A DNA stretch of 25,529 nt from Lingula anatina (taxonomy: Eukaryota > Brachiopoda > Lingulata > Lingulida > Lingulidae), in the NCBI RefSeq assembly GCF_001039355.2, contig NW_019773554.1:60973-86501 (forward strand), read 5' to 3'. The position numbers and the translations under genes were made by a program. The notes beneath the pieces were generated by a model. The model did no database searches. It saw only the letters and a program-made list of their open reading frames with translations, and was not told the DNA's origin. Positions 9,601 through 17,900 of this stretch are shown here, one piece after another (within the stretch, counting starts at the first letter, position 1; each line of letters opens with the position of its first letter).

Positions 9601-11321
9601 GAATGATAACTTGTGGTGCTACAGTTCAGACATTACACTTGGGCCAATTAAGTTCTGTCATAGGCCGTATTCAGAACAGTGGACTAACTAGTCAGCAGGT
9701 CAAATATGGCAACCTACTACAAAGCTTGCCATCTAATCATCTAATAGACACTGAACAGATTCCTGTGAGGAAGTATATTCAAGTGGGTCGGCCATATTTG
9801 ACCCCGGGACCAGTTAGTTAGTCCACTGTTCTGAATGCAGCAATAGTGTTGTATCCAAGAGGATTGTTTCACGTGCTTTTCAGATTTGTAGAATGATCCA
9901 GGTGACAGCATCCCGAGTATCAATAAGGTCGCGCGACAAGGTTATTTTCATTTGNCGAGAATTAATTAAAGCTTTGGAAGTAACTGGCTCGCACTGCCAG
10001 TAATTACGCCGCGGGGTATTCAGGGCACAAACCGTAATCACAAGATACCGCGAATAGAAAATAGATTTTTAGAAAATAGATTTTTCATGTGAACGAAGCC
10101 TAAGGTATAATCAGAAAATGGCTCTTTTCAGAATAGAGTTATTGTATAAGCAGGATCATTATATCTCAGTAAGGGTTCTCGCCAAGACGCAGACAACTAA
10201 TCAGCTTAATTGTCTGGCACCTCGTAACTTAATGAAAGAACATGGGCTAGGCTGAGAAAACTTTGTGGTTCATAATGTTGTTCAAGATGTTTCATGAGGG
10301 GGTATGCCAGATAATTATGCTGATTACTTATTGTACCTTAGCTGGAGTCCCTGCTGAGATAGTTCCTGCTGAGATGTTAGTACAATAACTTTTATTTTTG
10401 CCAGACCGAAAATCACCCCTATTCGTTTAAGACGGATATTACAATTAGGTAGCTTACTTTGTTTGTGAATGTGATTAGTTAGAAATGGAAGGGGAAAACA
10501 CTGGCTTTTATATTAGTGAAGTATGTCGAATGATGACTGTAAATTCAAAATGGCAGCTCTAAAACTCTTATCGGTCCTTTGGACCGACCGCATCCAATTT
10601 TTTACCAGTCCAGACAAATTTTGTTGGTCATGATCGATTGGACTGAGTTTCAGCATGTCTGCTATATATATATATATATGTTCATCACCACAGAGGGACC
10701 GAGCTACTTAAAATTAAAGTTAGTGCTATAATGCATTCAACTGGGATATGTGGCCTGGGCCCTAATATGTAATATTGGCCCTAATACAGGGTGGGTGACA
10801 GCATACATAGACGTATTAAACGAAAACATAAATGATAAGTAAATAGGAAAAAGATGTTTGAATTCTTGGAGGTCTAGCTGTAGTTGATGGCTAATTATAA
10901 TGCCCCAATACAAATTAAATTAATGAATCTAAAGCAAAGGCGGGGTGTTTCCCCTTCGCCTTCTCCCTAATACCCCACCCTCATCCCTAGTTAATCTGGA
11001 CCTGTCCTGCCGACTGCAATCAGGTGCAAGAGGTAAAAAAAAGCCGGGATAAAGTCGAAAAAGACCACAGGTAATTACAAAAACATTTTATTTAAACAGT
11101 TTTGACATAGATGAACAAGAAAATGTAAAAAACTGTAAAAAACTATTTGAAAAGCGAAAGTTACAGGGTGTGTGTGTGTGGGGGGGGGGGGGGTATACTA
11201 CAAAAGTACCAATAATCTTACCTGGAAAATACAGGTACTCCCAGACAAATGCTGGGGTCTCATTTGTTATATCATGCCCTCCATCGGCCCCTGCTTCGTT
11301 CCCCGGACCCGGGGCGTCCAT
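536..11321 (-). CDS. SELENOS: Selenoprotein S (VIMP), exons 1-4, 3' end missing
   Basis: Join of minus-strand exons 11321-11222, 9180-9037, 8439-8333 and 625-536; all junctions are GT-AG and keep frame, giving 147 residues. The family is a single-pass ER-membrane protein that recruits p97/VCP to derlin/HRD1 complexes in ER-associated degradation. Visible: a short acidic Gly/Ala-rich luminal N-terminus (1-33), the TYGW-like entry QYGWF followed by a hydrophobic helix (about 43-56), a Lys/Gln-rich cytosolic coiled coil, the VCP-interacting pattern R-x-E-A-x4-R (89-97, RFEAMEKSR), and the family signature QDWDNHLQGKGYRS (128-141). Human VIMP is 189 aa, so about 40-50 residues remain, including the C-terminal Gly-rich GGUG-type end with selenocysteine. 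I find no such exon or SECIS at 1-535. The start is the ATG giving MDAPGPG. Very confident of the family; Sec content is inferred from the family, not seen. Confidence 0.93.
631..840. repeat. 72-bp minisatellite, about three units
   Basis: Direct repeats with period about 72 bp. AAAGATATTA(A/G)AG recurs at about 631, 713 and 785, and TGTTTATTTATTGACATG recurs in each unit. A shorter 17-bp duplication (TTAAAGCATATTTGATG) lies in the first unit. It borders the exon 4 acceptor of SELENOS. Confidence 0.85.
841..2740. other. SELENOS intron 3, no gene seen
   Basis: AT-rich intronic DNA with simple sequence only: poly-A then poly-G at about 1170-1191, a (TA)n run near 1651-1668 and (AGTT)n near 2288-2303. 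No coding or RNA gene is supported on either strand. Confidence 0.6.
2755..2985. other. GC-richer island inside SELENOS intron 3
   Basis: About 230 bp with clearly higher GC than its surroundings, next to a (TA)n run at 2741-2753. The minus strand is open (ASHFASLLSRLQEMMSTQGG and on to LLKT), but there is no polypyrimidine acceptor upstream and the protein is not recognised. It may be a repeat fragment or a cryptic exon. Confidence 0.25.
2986..4198. other. SELENOS intron 3, no gene seen
   Basis: AT-rich intronic DNA. An open minus-strand stretch at 3596-3841 has no recognised domain and no supported splice sites, so it is not called as a gene. Confidence 0.5.
4199..5880. repeat. Diverged tandem duplication (about 2.5 units)
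   Basis: The same blocks recur in order. GTGAAAAGAACACAATGAGC is at 4501 and 5721 (20/20). GTGACTTCCA plus following CAACTTG-like sequence is at 4359 and 5066. The TACACTACRATTAATTACC block is at about 4436 and 5350, with a weaker form near 5587. ACTGTAAAYCCC with flanks is near 4626 and 5838. Units span roughly 4199-4690, 4904-5385 and 5386-5880. Divergence is substantial, so the duplication is old. It lies wholly inside SELENOS intron 3. Confidence 0.75.
5404..5537. mobile_element. Short interspersed insertion with 10-bp target duplication
   Basis: AAATATAAAT flanks the segment at 5404-5413 and 5528-5537, while the parallel duplicate unit near 5300 has a single uninterrupted copy. The 114-bp insert contains (GACA)n, (CAAA)n and a terminal hairpin CCTCC-TTGGC-GGAGG. 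From memory, the GACAGACAG...CCTCCTTGGCGGAGG tail is a common dispersed repeat end in marine invertebrates; the family name is not determined. Confidence 0.7.
6130..6370 (-). mobile_element. MITE, copy B
   Basis: Inverted ends: GGCTGCACTC...ACTAGTCCGCGGACCAAATATGG on the left, and CCATATTT...TGTTCTGAATGCAG on the right. The interior GACCCACTTGAAT...TCTATTAG is the reverse complement of the interior of the copy at about 9660-9840. No coding capacity. Exact ends and target duplication are uncertain. Confidence 0.8.
6614..6619. repeat. Target-site duplication, left (ATGGAC)
   Basis: Six bases directly before the transposon's CAGTG; identical to 7886-7891. Confidence 0.8.
7028..7144 (+). pseudogene. 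Transposase N-terminal remnant
   Basis: Opens MPPKKIFKISPDQPTLISLF, a basic start followed by a QPTLxSxFT-type motif often seen at the N-terminus of hAT and related transposases. It stops at TAG (7142) after 38 codons. The same frame is then open to about 7310 in Ser/Thr-rich sequence, so the stop is probably a disabling mutation. No zinc finger, catalytic or dimerisation domain follows, so most of the gene has been deleted. Confidence 0.5.
7386..7420. repeat. Imperfect hairpin inside the hAT element
   Basis: AAAGAGATTAC and TTCATTA pair with TAATGAA and ATCTCTTT around a two-base loop, leaving a small bulge. It could be a subterminal structural feature of the transposon or chance. Confidence 0.4.
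7886..7891. repeat. Target-site duplication, right (ATGGAC)
   Basis: Six bases directly after the transposon's terminal CACTG; identical to 6614-6619. Confidence 0.8.
7892..8332. other. SELENOS intron 3, proximal part
   Basis: Intronic sequence next to exon 3. It is open in places on both strands (about 7898-8231), but with no splice sites or recognisable protein. Confidence 0.5.
8333..8439 (-). CDS. SELENOS: SELENOS coding exon 3, VCP-interacting helix
   Basis: Acceptor ATGTACCAG, donor AAAGAG|GTAAAA. Encodes DPDLAQRRFEAMEKSRKALQ and a charged helix ending TEKQKE in phase 0. Corresponds to the human segment with the R-x5-AAxxR p97-binding motif. Confidence 0.93.
8440..9036 (-). other. SELENOS intron 2
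   Basis: GTAAAATTG donor and TATGTACCAG acceptor. Contains a 24-bp perfect palindrome at 8470-8493 and otherwise AT-rich DNA with no gene. Confidence 0.85.
8470..8493. repeat. 24-bp perfect AT palindrome
   Basis: TATTATACATAT followed by its exact reverse complement, 31 bp upstream of the exon 3 acceptor of SELENOS. Confidence 0.9.
9037..9180 (-). CDS. SELENOS: SELENOS coding exon 2, transmembrane segment
   Basis: Acceptor TTTATTTCAG, donor GATG|GTAAAA. Encodes 48 codons: AISFLKQYGWFVILG and the following hydrophobic helix, then the basic amphipathic stretch HKIKPHLQQWLKKIEDQ. The QYGW motif and the helix right after it match the membrane anchor of VIMP. Confidence 0.93.
9663..9841 (+). mobile_element. 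MITE, copy A
   Basis: About 50-bp terminal inverted repeats. Left: ATTCAGAACAGTGGACTAAC, then GGTCAAATATGGC. Right: GGCCATATTTGACC, then TTAGTCCACTGTTCTGAAT. About 70 bp of interior lies between the inner arm ends. The interior is homologous to copy B in the opposite orientation. Ends may extend further, because flanks of both copies also resemble each other. Confidence 0.88.
9961..10093 (+). repeat. Dispersed repeat, copy 1 (partner at right end of window)
   Basis: GTAACTGGCTCGCACTGCC, then AGTAATTACG, TATTCAGGGCACA, GCGAATAGAAAATAGATTTT and CATGTGAACGAAGCCT. The same blocks occur reverse-complemented at about 25388-25521. Likely a MITE or end of a DNA transposon; an N at about 9955 lies just outside. 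Confidence 0.85.
10162..10361. mobile_element. Second hairpin MITE-like element
   Basis: Outer arms TATCTCAGTAAGGGTTC (from 10162) and GAGTCCCTGCTGAGATA (to about 10361) are inverted. Inner arms TAATCAGCTTAATTGTCTGG (10198-10219) and CCAGATAATTATGCTGATTA (10305-10326) match at about 20 of 22 positions. Not related to the MITE at 9663. Confidence 0.75.
11222..11321 (-). CDS. SELENOS: SELENOS coding exon 1
   Basis: Residues 1-33 plus one base. Begins MDAPGPGNEAG, ends FVWEYLYFP, then donor CCAG|GTAAG. Acidic, no signal peptide, as in the family, where the N-terminus lies in the ER lumen. An in-frame GTG 18 bases upstream is open, but the ATG is the natural start. Confidence 0.85.
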
Positions 11322-11413
11322 TTCTAAACAGAATATCACAAATATTCAAGCCTGGTCGTGTTTCTTAATTATCACAGGCTAGCACACTTTATTGTTTTGG
11401 TTTTGCTGTTTGC

Positions 11414-11420
11414 TGACGTG
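11414..11420 (+). promoter_or_regulatory. UPRE/ATF6-type core TGACGTG
   Basis: TGACGTG followed by T (consensus TGACGTG[G/A]), 93 bp upstream of the SELENOS start. Mammalian SELENOS is ER-stress induced, so the position makes sense; the site itself is short. Confidence 0.4.
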
Positions 11421-11569
11421 TGTTTTTCCTGCGCATTCGGTGCACAGGAAGTGATGATCTATATCGCAATGCTCATGATCTCGCAGGGAAGATTTTTCTT
11501 TTACGAGATCGCGTCAGATTCTAAATAGGCAAATTAGCATACGTTGAAATTAAATCTATCGATATGATG

Positions 11570-11581
11570 AGTTTCGATTTC
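11570..11581 (+). promoter_or_regulatory. ISRE match
   Basis: AGTTTCGATTTC is an exact fit to AGTTTCNNTTTC, the IRF-binding interferon-stimulated response element. A second AGTTTC half site follows at 11588. Confidence 0.5.
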
Positions 11582-11623
11582 AGCCTCAGTTTCACAAAAT
11601 ATGAGCAGACGGTACTGTCGATC

Positions 11624-11633
11624 GGATTTCCCC
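11624..11633 (-). promoter_or_regulatory. Kappa-B-like site, inverted near-copy
   Basis: GGATTTCCCC, reading GGGGAAATCC on the minus strand: one mismatch to GGGRNWYYCC, and identical to the core of the site at 11695-11704 in the other orientation. Confidence 0.5.
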
Positions 11634-11694
11634 ACTAGACCGAATTAAGTATATTTTCTCAAGTCTTTTCTTAGTCGGACAAAGCTGGCGCAGA

Positions 11695-11705
11695 GGGGAA
11701 ATCCC
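11695..11705 (+). promoter_or_regulatory. Kappa-B site
   Basis: GGGGAAATCCC; bases 11696-11705 match GGGRNWYYCC exactly. It lies 116 bp upstream of the I-kappa-B-like start codon, suggesting Rel/NF-kappa-B feedback as for vertebrate I-kappa-B genes. Confidence 0.65.
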
Positions 11706-11712
11706 TTCGTGA

Positions 11713-11720
11713 TGACGTAG
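11713..11720 (+). promoter_or_regulatory. CRE/ATF-like site TGACGTAG
   Basis: One base from the CRE TGACGTCA core half, set between the kappa-B site and a CCAAT box (11731-11735). Confidence 0.35.
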
Positions 11721-11730
11721 GCCGAAACTG

Positions 11731-11735
11731 ACCAA
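11731..11735 (+). promoter_or_regulatory. CCAAT box
   Basis: ACCAATCAG context, a good NF-Y match, about 86 bp upstream of the plus-strand start codon. Confidence 0.45.
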
Positions 11736-11752
11736 TCAGCATATTACATTAT

Positions 11753-11761
11753 TTCCGGGAA
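11753..11761 (+). promoter_or_regulatory. GAS-like STAT palindrome TTCCGGGAA
   Basis: Fits TTCNNNGAA and also contains an ETS-type TTCCGG core. Sixty bases upstream of the plus-strand start codon. Confidence 0.4.
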
Positions 11762-11820
11762 GAAACATAAGCAAGACACGAAATTTAGGACTGACATAGA
11801 ATAGATAGCACAGTAACCAA

Positions 11821-11920
11821 ATGGCCGCAGTTTTAGCAACCAAAGTACACGTACATGAATCAGTAGATCACAAAGAAAACGCTCCAACGATGGGGAAAGC
11901 AGAGGATCCAGAAAATCAAG
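11821..11920 (+). CDS. NFKBIZ: NFKBIZ-like exon 1
   Basis: Start in context AACCAAATGG. Residues 1-33, MAAVLATKVHVHESV to AEDPENQ, then donor CAAG|GTAAAT. It is called first exon because its frame joins exon 2 exactly and it lies beside the promoter motifs. Further non-coding 5' exons cannot be excluded. Confidence 0.8.
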
Positions 11921-14900
11921 GTAAATTTGATGTTGTTTTTGATTTTTTCAGTCCATCTTGTCCTAGTTTTAACATGCGACTCTATCAGCTGTTGTTGCAT
12001 ATTTAATTTGTGAAGGAAATGTCAGTAGAAAACTCTTTTATTTAACGACAGATTGTTTTCAGAGTTGTTGAGAGATAGTAAACTTAAGTCCTTCTCAAGC
12101 TGTCTATGAAAACACTGGTCTCTGTAGCACAAAGTCGTTTATTTTCATCAACCTAGATTCCTTTTTCCATGACCCCCTTTCGATGTTTTTCAAGTATAAG
12201 TTTTATTAAATTGCTGATAAATTTGTCGTTGGCTAAAGTTCATTATTGCGCACTAAATGATTTACTTAAACACTAATAGATGAGACACAAAAATGATGGC
12301 AGTAGGACACATACAGTAATTGATAAAGCCCTCAGGTACCTTTGACCTGCTACATAGTATATAGCATGTGCTCGTTCTTGTCATTTTCCAGAAATTCTTG
12401 ATATTTTTCAGATATTCCTCAACCAGATAAAGAATCTGCATCAAATGCAAAGGCTATCAATACAGAGGTTTCTGCAGAAAGTGAAACGACCACCACAGCC
12501 TCTGATGGTGATGATAACAAGACAGTCGTCTCAGGGGTTGCATCTAATGCAGTCCTCGAAGACATCACTGACGCAATGTCTGCGTTAACAGTTGAATCCA
12601 AAAATAAGCAGGAAGCTGCTGACATTGCTGCAGACTTACAGAAACTGTCTATCAAGCCCACCATAACAGAAAAGGAAAGAGATGCTACTGATGAGGATGA
12701 AGAAGAAGAAGAAAAAGGATCCAATCTGTTTGGGGTAGAGGATGACAACACCTCCAAATTACGCATGGGCCTGGCCAGCCGAGGTCCTGGCCAGGAATGG
12801 ATGAGAGGAACCATTGGCCACATGGGGGGCGTCGACTACGAGGCCACTTGCTACCATGATGTGTTGAGTGGGAAAAGGCGATATGAGGACAGCCCCGCTC
12901 CACCGAAGTTTTACAGAGGACCTGCAGAATCTGAGGATACAGTGGGTAAGGTTTTGGTTCTGGGGTGGCTTTTGTCAACAAGCTGATTTGTTTAGCCCTA
13001 TGTTTGCTGTACGCAGTTTGATCTACGTAAATTCATTTAGTAATAACATTAGTAATAATGTTAAATGAGTATGTTATTGGCAAATTAAGTAACTTAAATA
13101 AGTATGTTCTTGACAAATGTTAAAGATTTTAACAATATTCAAGATTAAATCTAGACATACCAACTTATGTTGTGGTGTGTCAACCATGACCATGTCTATC
13201 CAGTGCTTACAAAATAAATATGATAATGGATGTGATGTGTTAAAATATCAGAATTTAAATTTCCTGGAAAATAATGTTTTGAAAAAGTCAAAATTTTGAC
13301 CAGAATTTCATACATTGGAAATTATTTCAAAAATGCCTGGTAGAGAGTTGACATGCACAGAAAATGTTAATTGCTAAGGAAGATTTTCTTATCGGAAGCT
13401 TACACTGATAATACAGCTGCTGTGCATAATATAAAATTGAATGTTTGCCAACAAACGTAGTCTGTGAATTGAGATTGCACAGTAGTTTCCTTCTAGATCT
13501 TATCAGTACAAAATAATCTTGATAAGATAGTTAAAAAAGATTCATCTTTGAACACCGATGTCTCTTTTTTTCCCCTCTTTCTTCTTTGTATCAGATAGTT
13601 TCATCTTGATTATAATAAACATCTTGAAGGAAGTTTAATTGTGTGGAAAATCTGTTGAAAGGGGAAGATTTGAGAATATAAGGAACAATGGATATTGAAA
13701 AGGAAGTATGACAAGTTTAAAAACAAGAACCAGAAGAATCTTATCGTGCATCCTGTCTTTGGCACTGGCAAATTTATCATTATTTATTTATTTATTTATT
13801 TATCTTTCCACCATTTATTTCCTCTTAACCTCTATGGGCACTTTATCACTAAGTGTTTCTTCTCTTCTTTAAAGGTCGACAGAATACCAACTGGTCCGGG
13901 CTTAACAACCTCAATAAAGATGACCCAACCGCTGTGGAAAATAAACCTCTCAATATAGATGTCACCTACAACCAACGCGGATTCAGTGGCGGTCACTGCT
14001 TGGTACAGACATCGGACAACTGGTCCAATAATTCCACGCTGAATACTTTTACAGTGCCAGGATCTGAAACTACGGAGCCATTCTTCGACATAGATGAGTT
14101 GCTGGGTATTGTTACTGATGATGAGTACAGCCAAAAACAACAAGAGGAACAGTTGTACCAGAAGTTGTCTTATCAGATAGCCAGCGCCAAGGCCAATGCA
14201 AGTGCTAACGCTCATGCCAAGATGCTGTCAGAGCAGCGACAGCAGCACATGCGAAGAGCAATAAATCAACGCCAGCATCTGGACTCCACTGGTCAGTCTC
14301 CAGTTCCTTCCCCCGAATATCCCAACCAGAATGAGAGCCCCCCTCCAGCTAACCAGTATCACGGATATTATGGAAATAATGCCAATGTTGTTGCAAAACA
14401 ACAAGGGTACAAAGCCTCAAGCATGTCACAGATGTCTATGACCTCGACCTCCACTCAGCAAGGTCAAGGCCAGACCCAGTACTTGTTTCAGGCACGTCAA
14501 ACATACCAGCAGTTGCCTCCATATCCAAAAGGAGGCATGGGGGTACAGGGGATGACGGCCCTCCCATCATATCAGCAGTCACAGGTTCCTCCACAGAAAC
14601 AGCACCAGGCACCTGGGTATACATCCCACGGCAGTCCTGCCACTGCTGGCTCCAGCTCCCCCGCCCGGCCCGCCAGCACCAGCGTCCCTTCTCCACCGAT
14701 GTCACACATGTCGCAGGGGGTGCCGTCCCCGTGCTCCGTGTACAGCATGTCTCACTCCTCTCAGGGTGTCCCCTCCCCTGCAGAGTCCGCCTACAGTATG
14801 TCCTCTCAGGGTATTCCCTCCCCTGGGTCTGGGTACAATGTGGGTTCACCACAGGCCATCTCCAGTGTGCGCCAGTCCTCAGTATCCAACACCAGCACTG

Positions 14901-17900
14901 GGGTTCCCTCACCCTACTCGCAGGGGGCACCCTCCCCACAGGCCAGTGTCAGCAGCCTCCCCTCGGAGGACAGCCAGTACGTGTTCTCTCCAGACGACTT
15001 GGAACACCTCTCCGATGTCATATCCGTTATTGAGAAAGATTCCATGGATATCAGGAAGCAGAGTTCATCTGGAGCATGTCAGGGTCCTTACTCTCCACCC
15101 CAGCAGTGAGTATGATTCTGAGTTGTCCCATTATTTTTGCTTTTGTCAATATGGAAAGAACTCAACAGTTATTAAAAAGGTGAAGAAAAACAAATATAAC
15201 TTGTATAAAATTTGGACATCACTGACAGCAATTTTTGTGGAATAACCTGTGTGTTTTGGCACTGAGTATATTTGGCTTGCATTTGTATGACACGCAAGGT
15301 TAAGATTTATGTGGCTTAATAAAATACTTGAGTGCTTTTGTTGCTAAAAAAAATAATAAAAGTATTAATTCAAAGTACTTAAGTAGTTGAAGATAATTAG
15401 AGGTTTCCTTATTAACTTGAGCTCCATGTTGTGTCTTCAGAAGACTGGTATAAACAAGAAAGTGGGGTATAAAGTTAAGTCACTTGTAGAATTGCATTGT
15501 CCTAAAAAGCACTAGTATTCTGGGTATTGTAGATGCCTAATTAATGAATGAATTTATTTAATAAGCACAACTTTATTTTGCTACTGTGTTGCCTGTAAAT
15601 TTGACAATTGTGCTGCCTTCCTTTGCTTTAGTGTTGGGTCCCCAGCAAGTGTTCAGGGTCTCGTTCAACCCAACATCACTGCAGCTTCAGCCCCCATGAT
15701 GTCAGCCAATCCAGCCTTGACAACAAGCTCTGTCCCTATGGTAACCACAGCTGTTCCCGTGTCGACCACTTCTAACCCGGCAACCATAATCATCATTGCC
15801 CCACAGGTGCAGCAACAACAAGGTAAGGAGGCTTTTTCAGCAAAAAAAAAAAAAAATAATAATAATAATAGTAAAAATAGTTATAATGAATAAATAAATA
15901 AAAGGGAAACATTACAAAGAAAAATAATAATAGCAATAATAATAATAAATCAATGCATTTCTACTTTTAGCCATTCACAGTAGTAACTTGTTGAATAGTT
16001 ATTAAAATCCTGCAAAGTGTGTTGAAACTTTATTATAGCAAAAATTATTTTCCTCAAAATTAAAATTTTCCATTGCCTTAAAGGTACATCCTACTCAAAA
16101 CCGTGGGAAAATTTCAAAATATTATCTAAATTCCTGTTTTCGAGTTCTAATTTCCAAATTTTAACTGTCATCATGATTGAAAATCGCCATACTCTATCTC
16201 CAATACAAGAATGACGAAATTAAGGTTTATGTTTATTTTTGTGAATGGATTTGATCAAGGGACAAAATTTTAAGATTTCCAGGAGAAAATTAATTTCTCG
16301 CTGTTACAGTAGTAAGATAAATGGGTATAATGTGCTTTAAAATGAAACTGTAGTTTGATATTGCTGCACAGATTGCCTCTTTGGAGAATGCCCTTTACTT
16401 TTCTTCACTTAAGATACAAAATATAAGATCACAGAGAAAATAATATAAATGGAAAAGAAAAGGAAATTATAATCTAGTGGTATCTAACAGTCAATAATTA
16501 AATATACAACTTCCTTGTTAAAAGATGGAAGTATTGAAATGAGGATACTAGTAGGCACACCAGATTTAGAAGCTAGGATGGTGTATTTCTTTAAATTTAT
16601 TAATTTCAACTGATTATTAGTAGCAGATATGCTTGGCCAACCTTATAGACATCAAAATTTCAAATTTATAATTGGTTAAATTACCATTCTTGTAGAAAAG
16701 GCACAAAATAAATAGTTAAAGATAAAATATTTGAAATACGATATCTACTTAACATAAAACCCCAATTTGTTTATCAGTAGCAGGAGGGAAACAAACAAGC
16801 CACCAGTTTCACTCTGCCCACGCATTTTTCACTTCCTTATCTTAAAATAACTGCTCAGTGATTGGTGGTGACTAACTGGGCCATCTTAGGACGCAGCTTC
16901 CTTGGGATTCAATTAAAAGAGAATTGAGAAATCATGATCCTTTCCCTTAAATAAAAGAAACTGCCCCACGAAAATAACTAGGATATAATTAGGGACTCTG
17001 AATCACAGCAAGAATTTTGATTGCTGGTTTTAGGAACACATGAAACCATACCTGGGGTTGACAGGACAGAGTTGTCACCTACCATTTAAACAGTTTTTAC
17101 AAAGAGGGTAGTTGTTAGTATCTTAAGCAGACAAGGACTTTTAATGGATAATTTTATCATATATCAGGGTAATTGTTGCTGGCATTGCAAGGCTAGGATA
17201 AGAAAAAAATGGATAGATATTCAGTACTATTTGTAGCCATTCATTAAATGTTTAAAGAGAACTGAAATGTCTCTTTTGGACTTAAATTTTCTTCTGAAAT
17301 TTAATCTATGTTATTAACATATTCAAAAGTGAAAAATTGTGTTTCACATTTTTCATTTGAATTATTTATAACATTTTCTGCTGTATATATATATATCAGT
17401 TTTGGCTGTTATGTTCATTTTTCTCTTTTAAATGAGAAGAATTTGTGTTTTGAAGGTTTTCAAAAGTGAAAAACTTCTTGTGATTCAAATATTAATCATG
17501 TGGAATTCTAACTTTTTGTATTAGGTAAGGCTCATAAATTTTCTTTATTTTCTTGTTTAAATGAACTTTTAAATTGGTCATTAATGTGGCGTATTCAACA
17601 TTATATTCCAGGCGGTAAGAAGCTCCCTAAATTAGCCCCCAAGCCGGCGTCACCCCAGAGTGTAGGGGGCAGTGTGAGCGGCAGCCCAGCACAGGGGCAG
17701 ATGGGCTGTGGTTCCCCTCCATCCACAATATCTGCAGTCAAGCCTGCTGTGGCTACCACTACTGTAAGTAGAACCTTCTTTGATTCATAAACGTGTAAGA
17801 CTGCCGCGCATCAACGTGTAAGACTGACACGTGACAACAGTGATAATAAGTTAAGTTCAACATTTTTCAAAAACGTCGGAAGTTCATTCCATTGCACTTG

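Larger units (their letters stand above)
9181..11221 (-). other. SELENOS intron 1
   Basis: Runs from donor GTAAGATTA to acceptor TTTATTTCAG. It is filled with repeats: the MITE at about 9663-9841, a repeat shared with the window's right end (about 9961-10093), a hairpin element at 10162-10361, a (TA)n run near 10661-10678 and a (GT)n/G-run near 11167-11192. No gene is supported in the remainder. Confidence 0.85.
11322..11820. promoter_or_regulatory. Shared divergent promoter, SELENOS / NFKBIZ-like
   Basis: Only 499 bp separate the two start codons, which diverge. The interval is richer in GC and CpG than its surroundings. It holds kappa-B, ISRE, GAS-like, CRE/UPRE-like and CCAAT motifs, listed separately. 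No clear TATA box is seen at an expected distance from either gene, and transcription starts are not determined. That it drives both genes is inferred from geometry. Confidence 0.75.

Noticed and set aside
9741-9923. Minus ORF over MITE copy A
   Set aside because: Runs through inverted-repeat arms; not coding.
11731-11750. ER stress element CCAAT-N9-CCACG at the CCAAT box
   Set aside because: The bases nine positions after CCAAT are not CCACG; only the CCAAT half is present.
12419-12823. 134-codon minus-strand ORF
   Set aside because: Antisense shadow of exon 2 of the NFKBIZ-like gene; Ser-rich only because it is opposite acidic codons.
14436-14939. 167-codon minus-strand ORF and the plus-frame ORFs at 14731-15245
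   Set aside because: Other frames of the repetitive, GC-rich exon 3; no codon or domain support.
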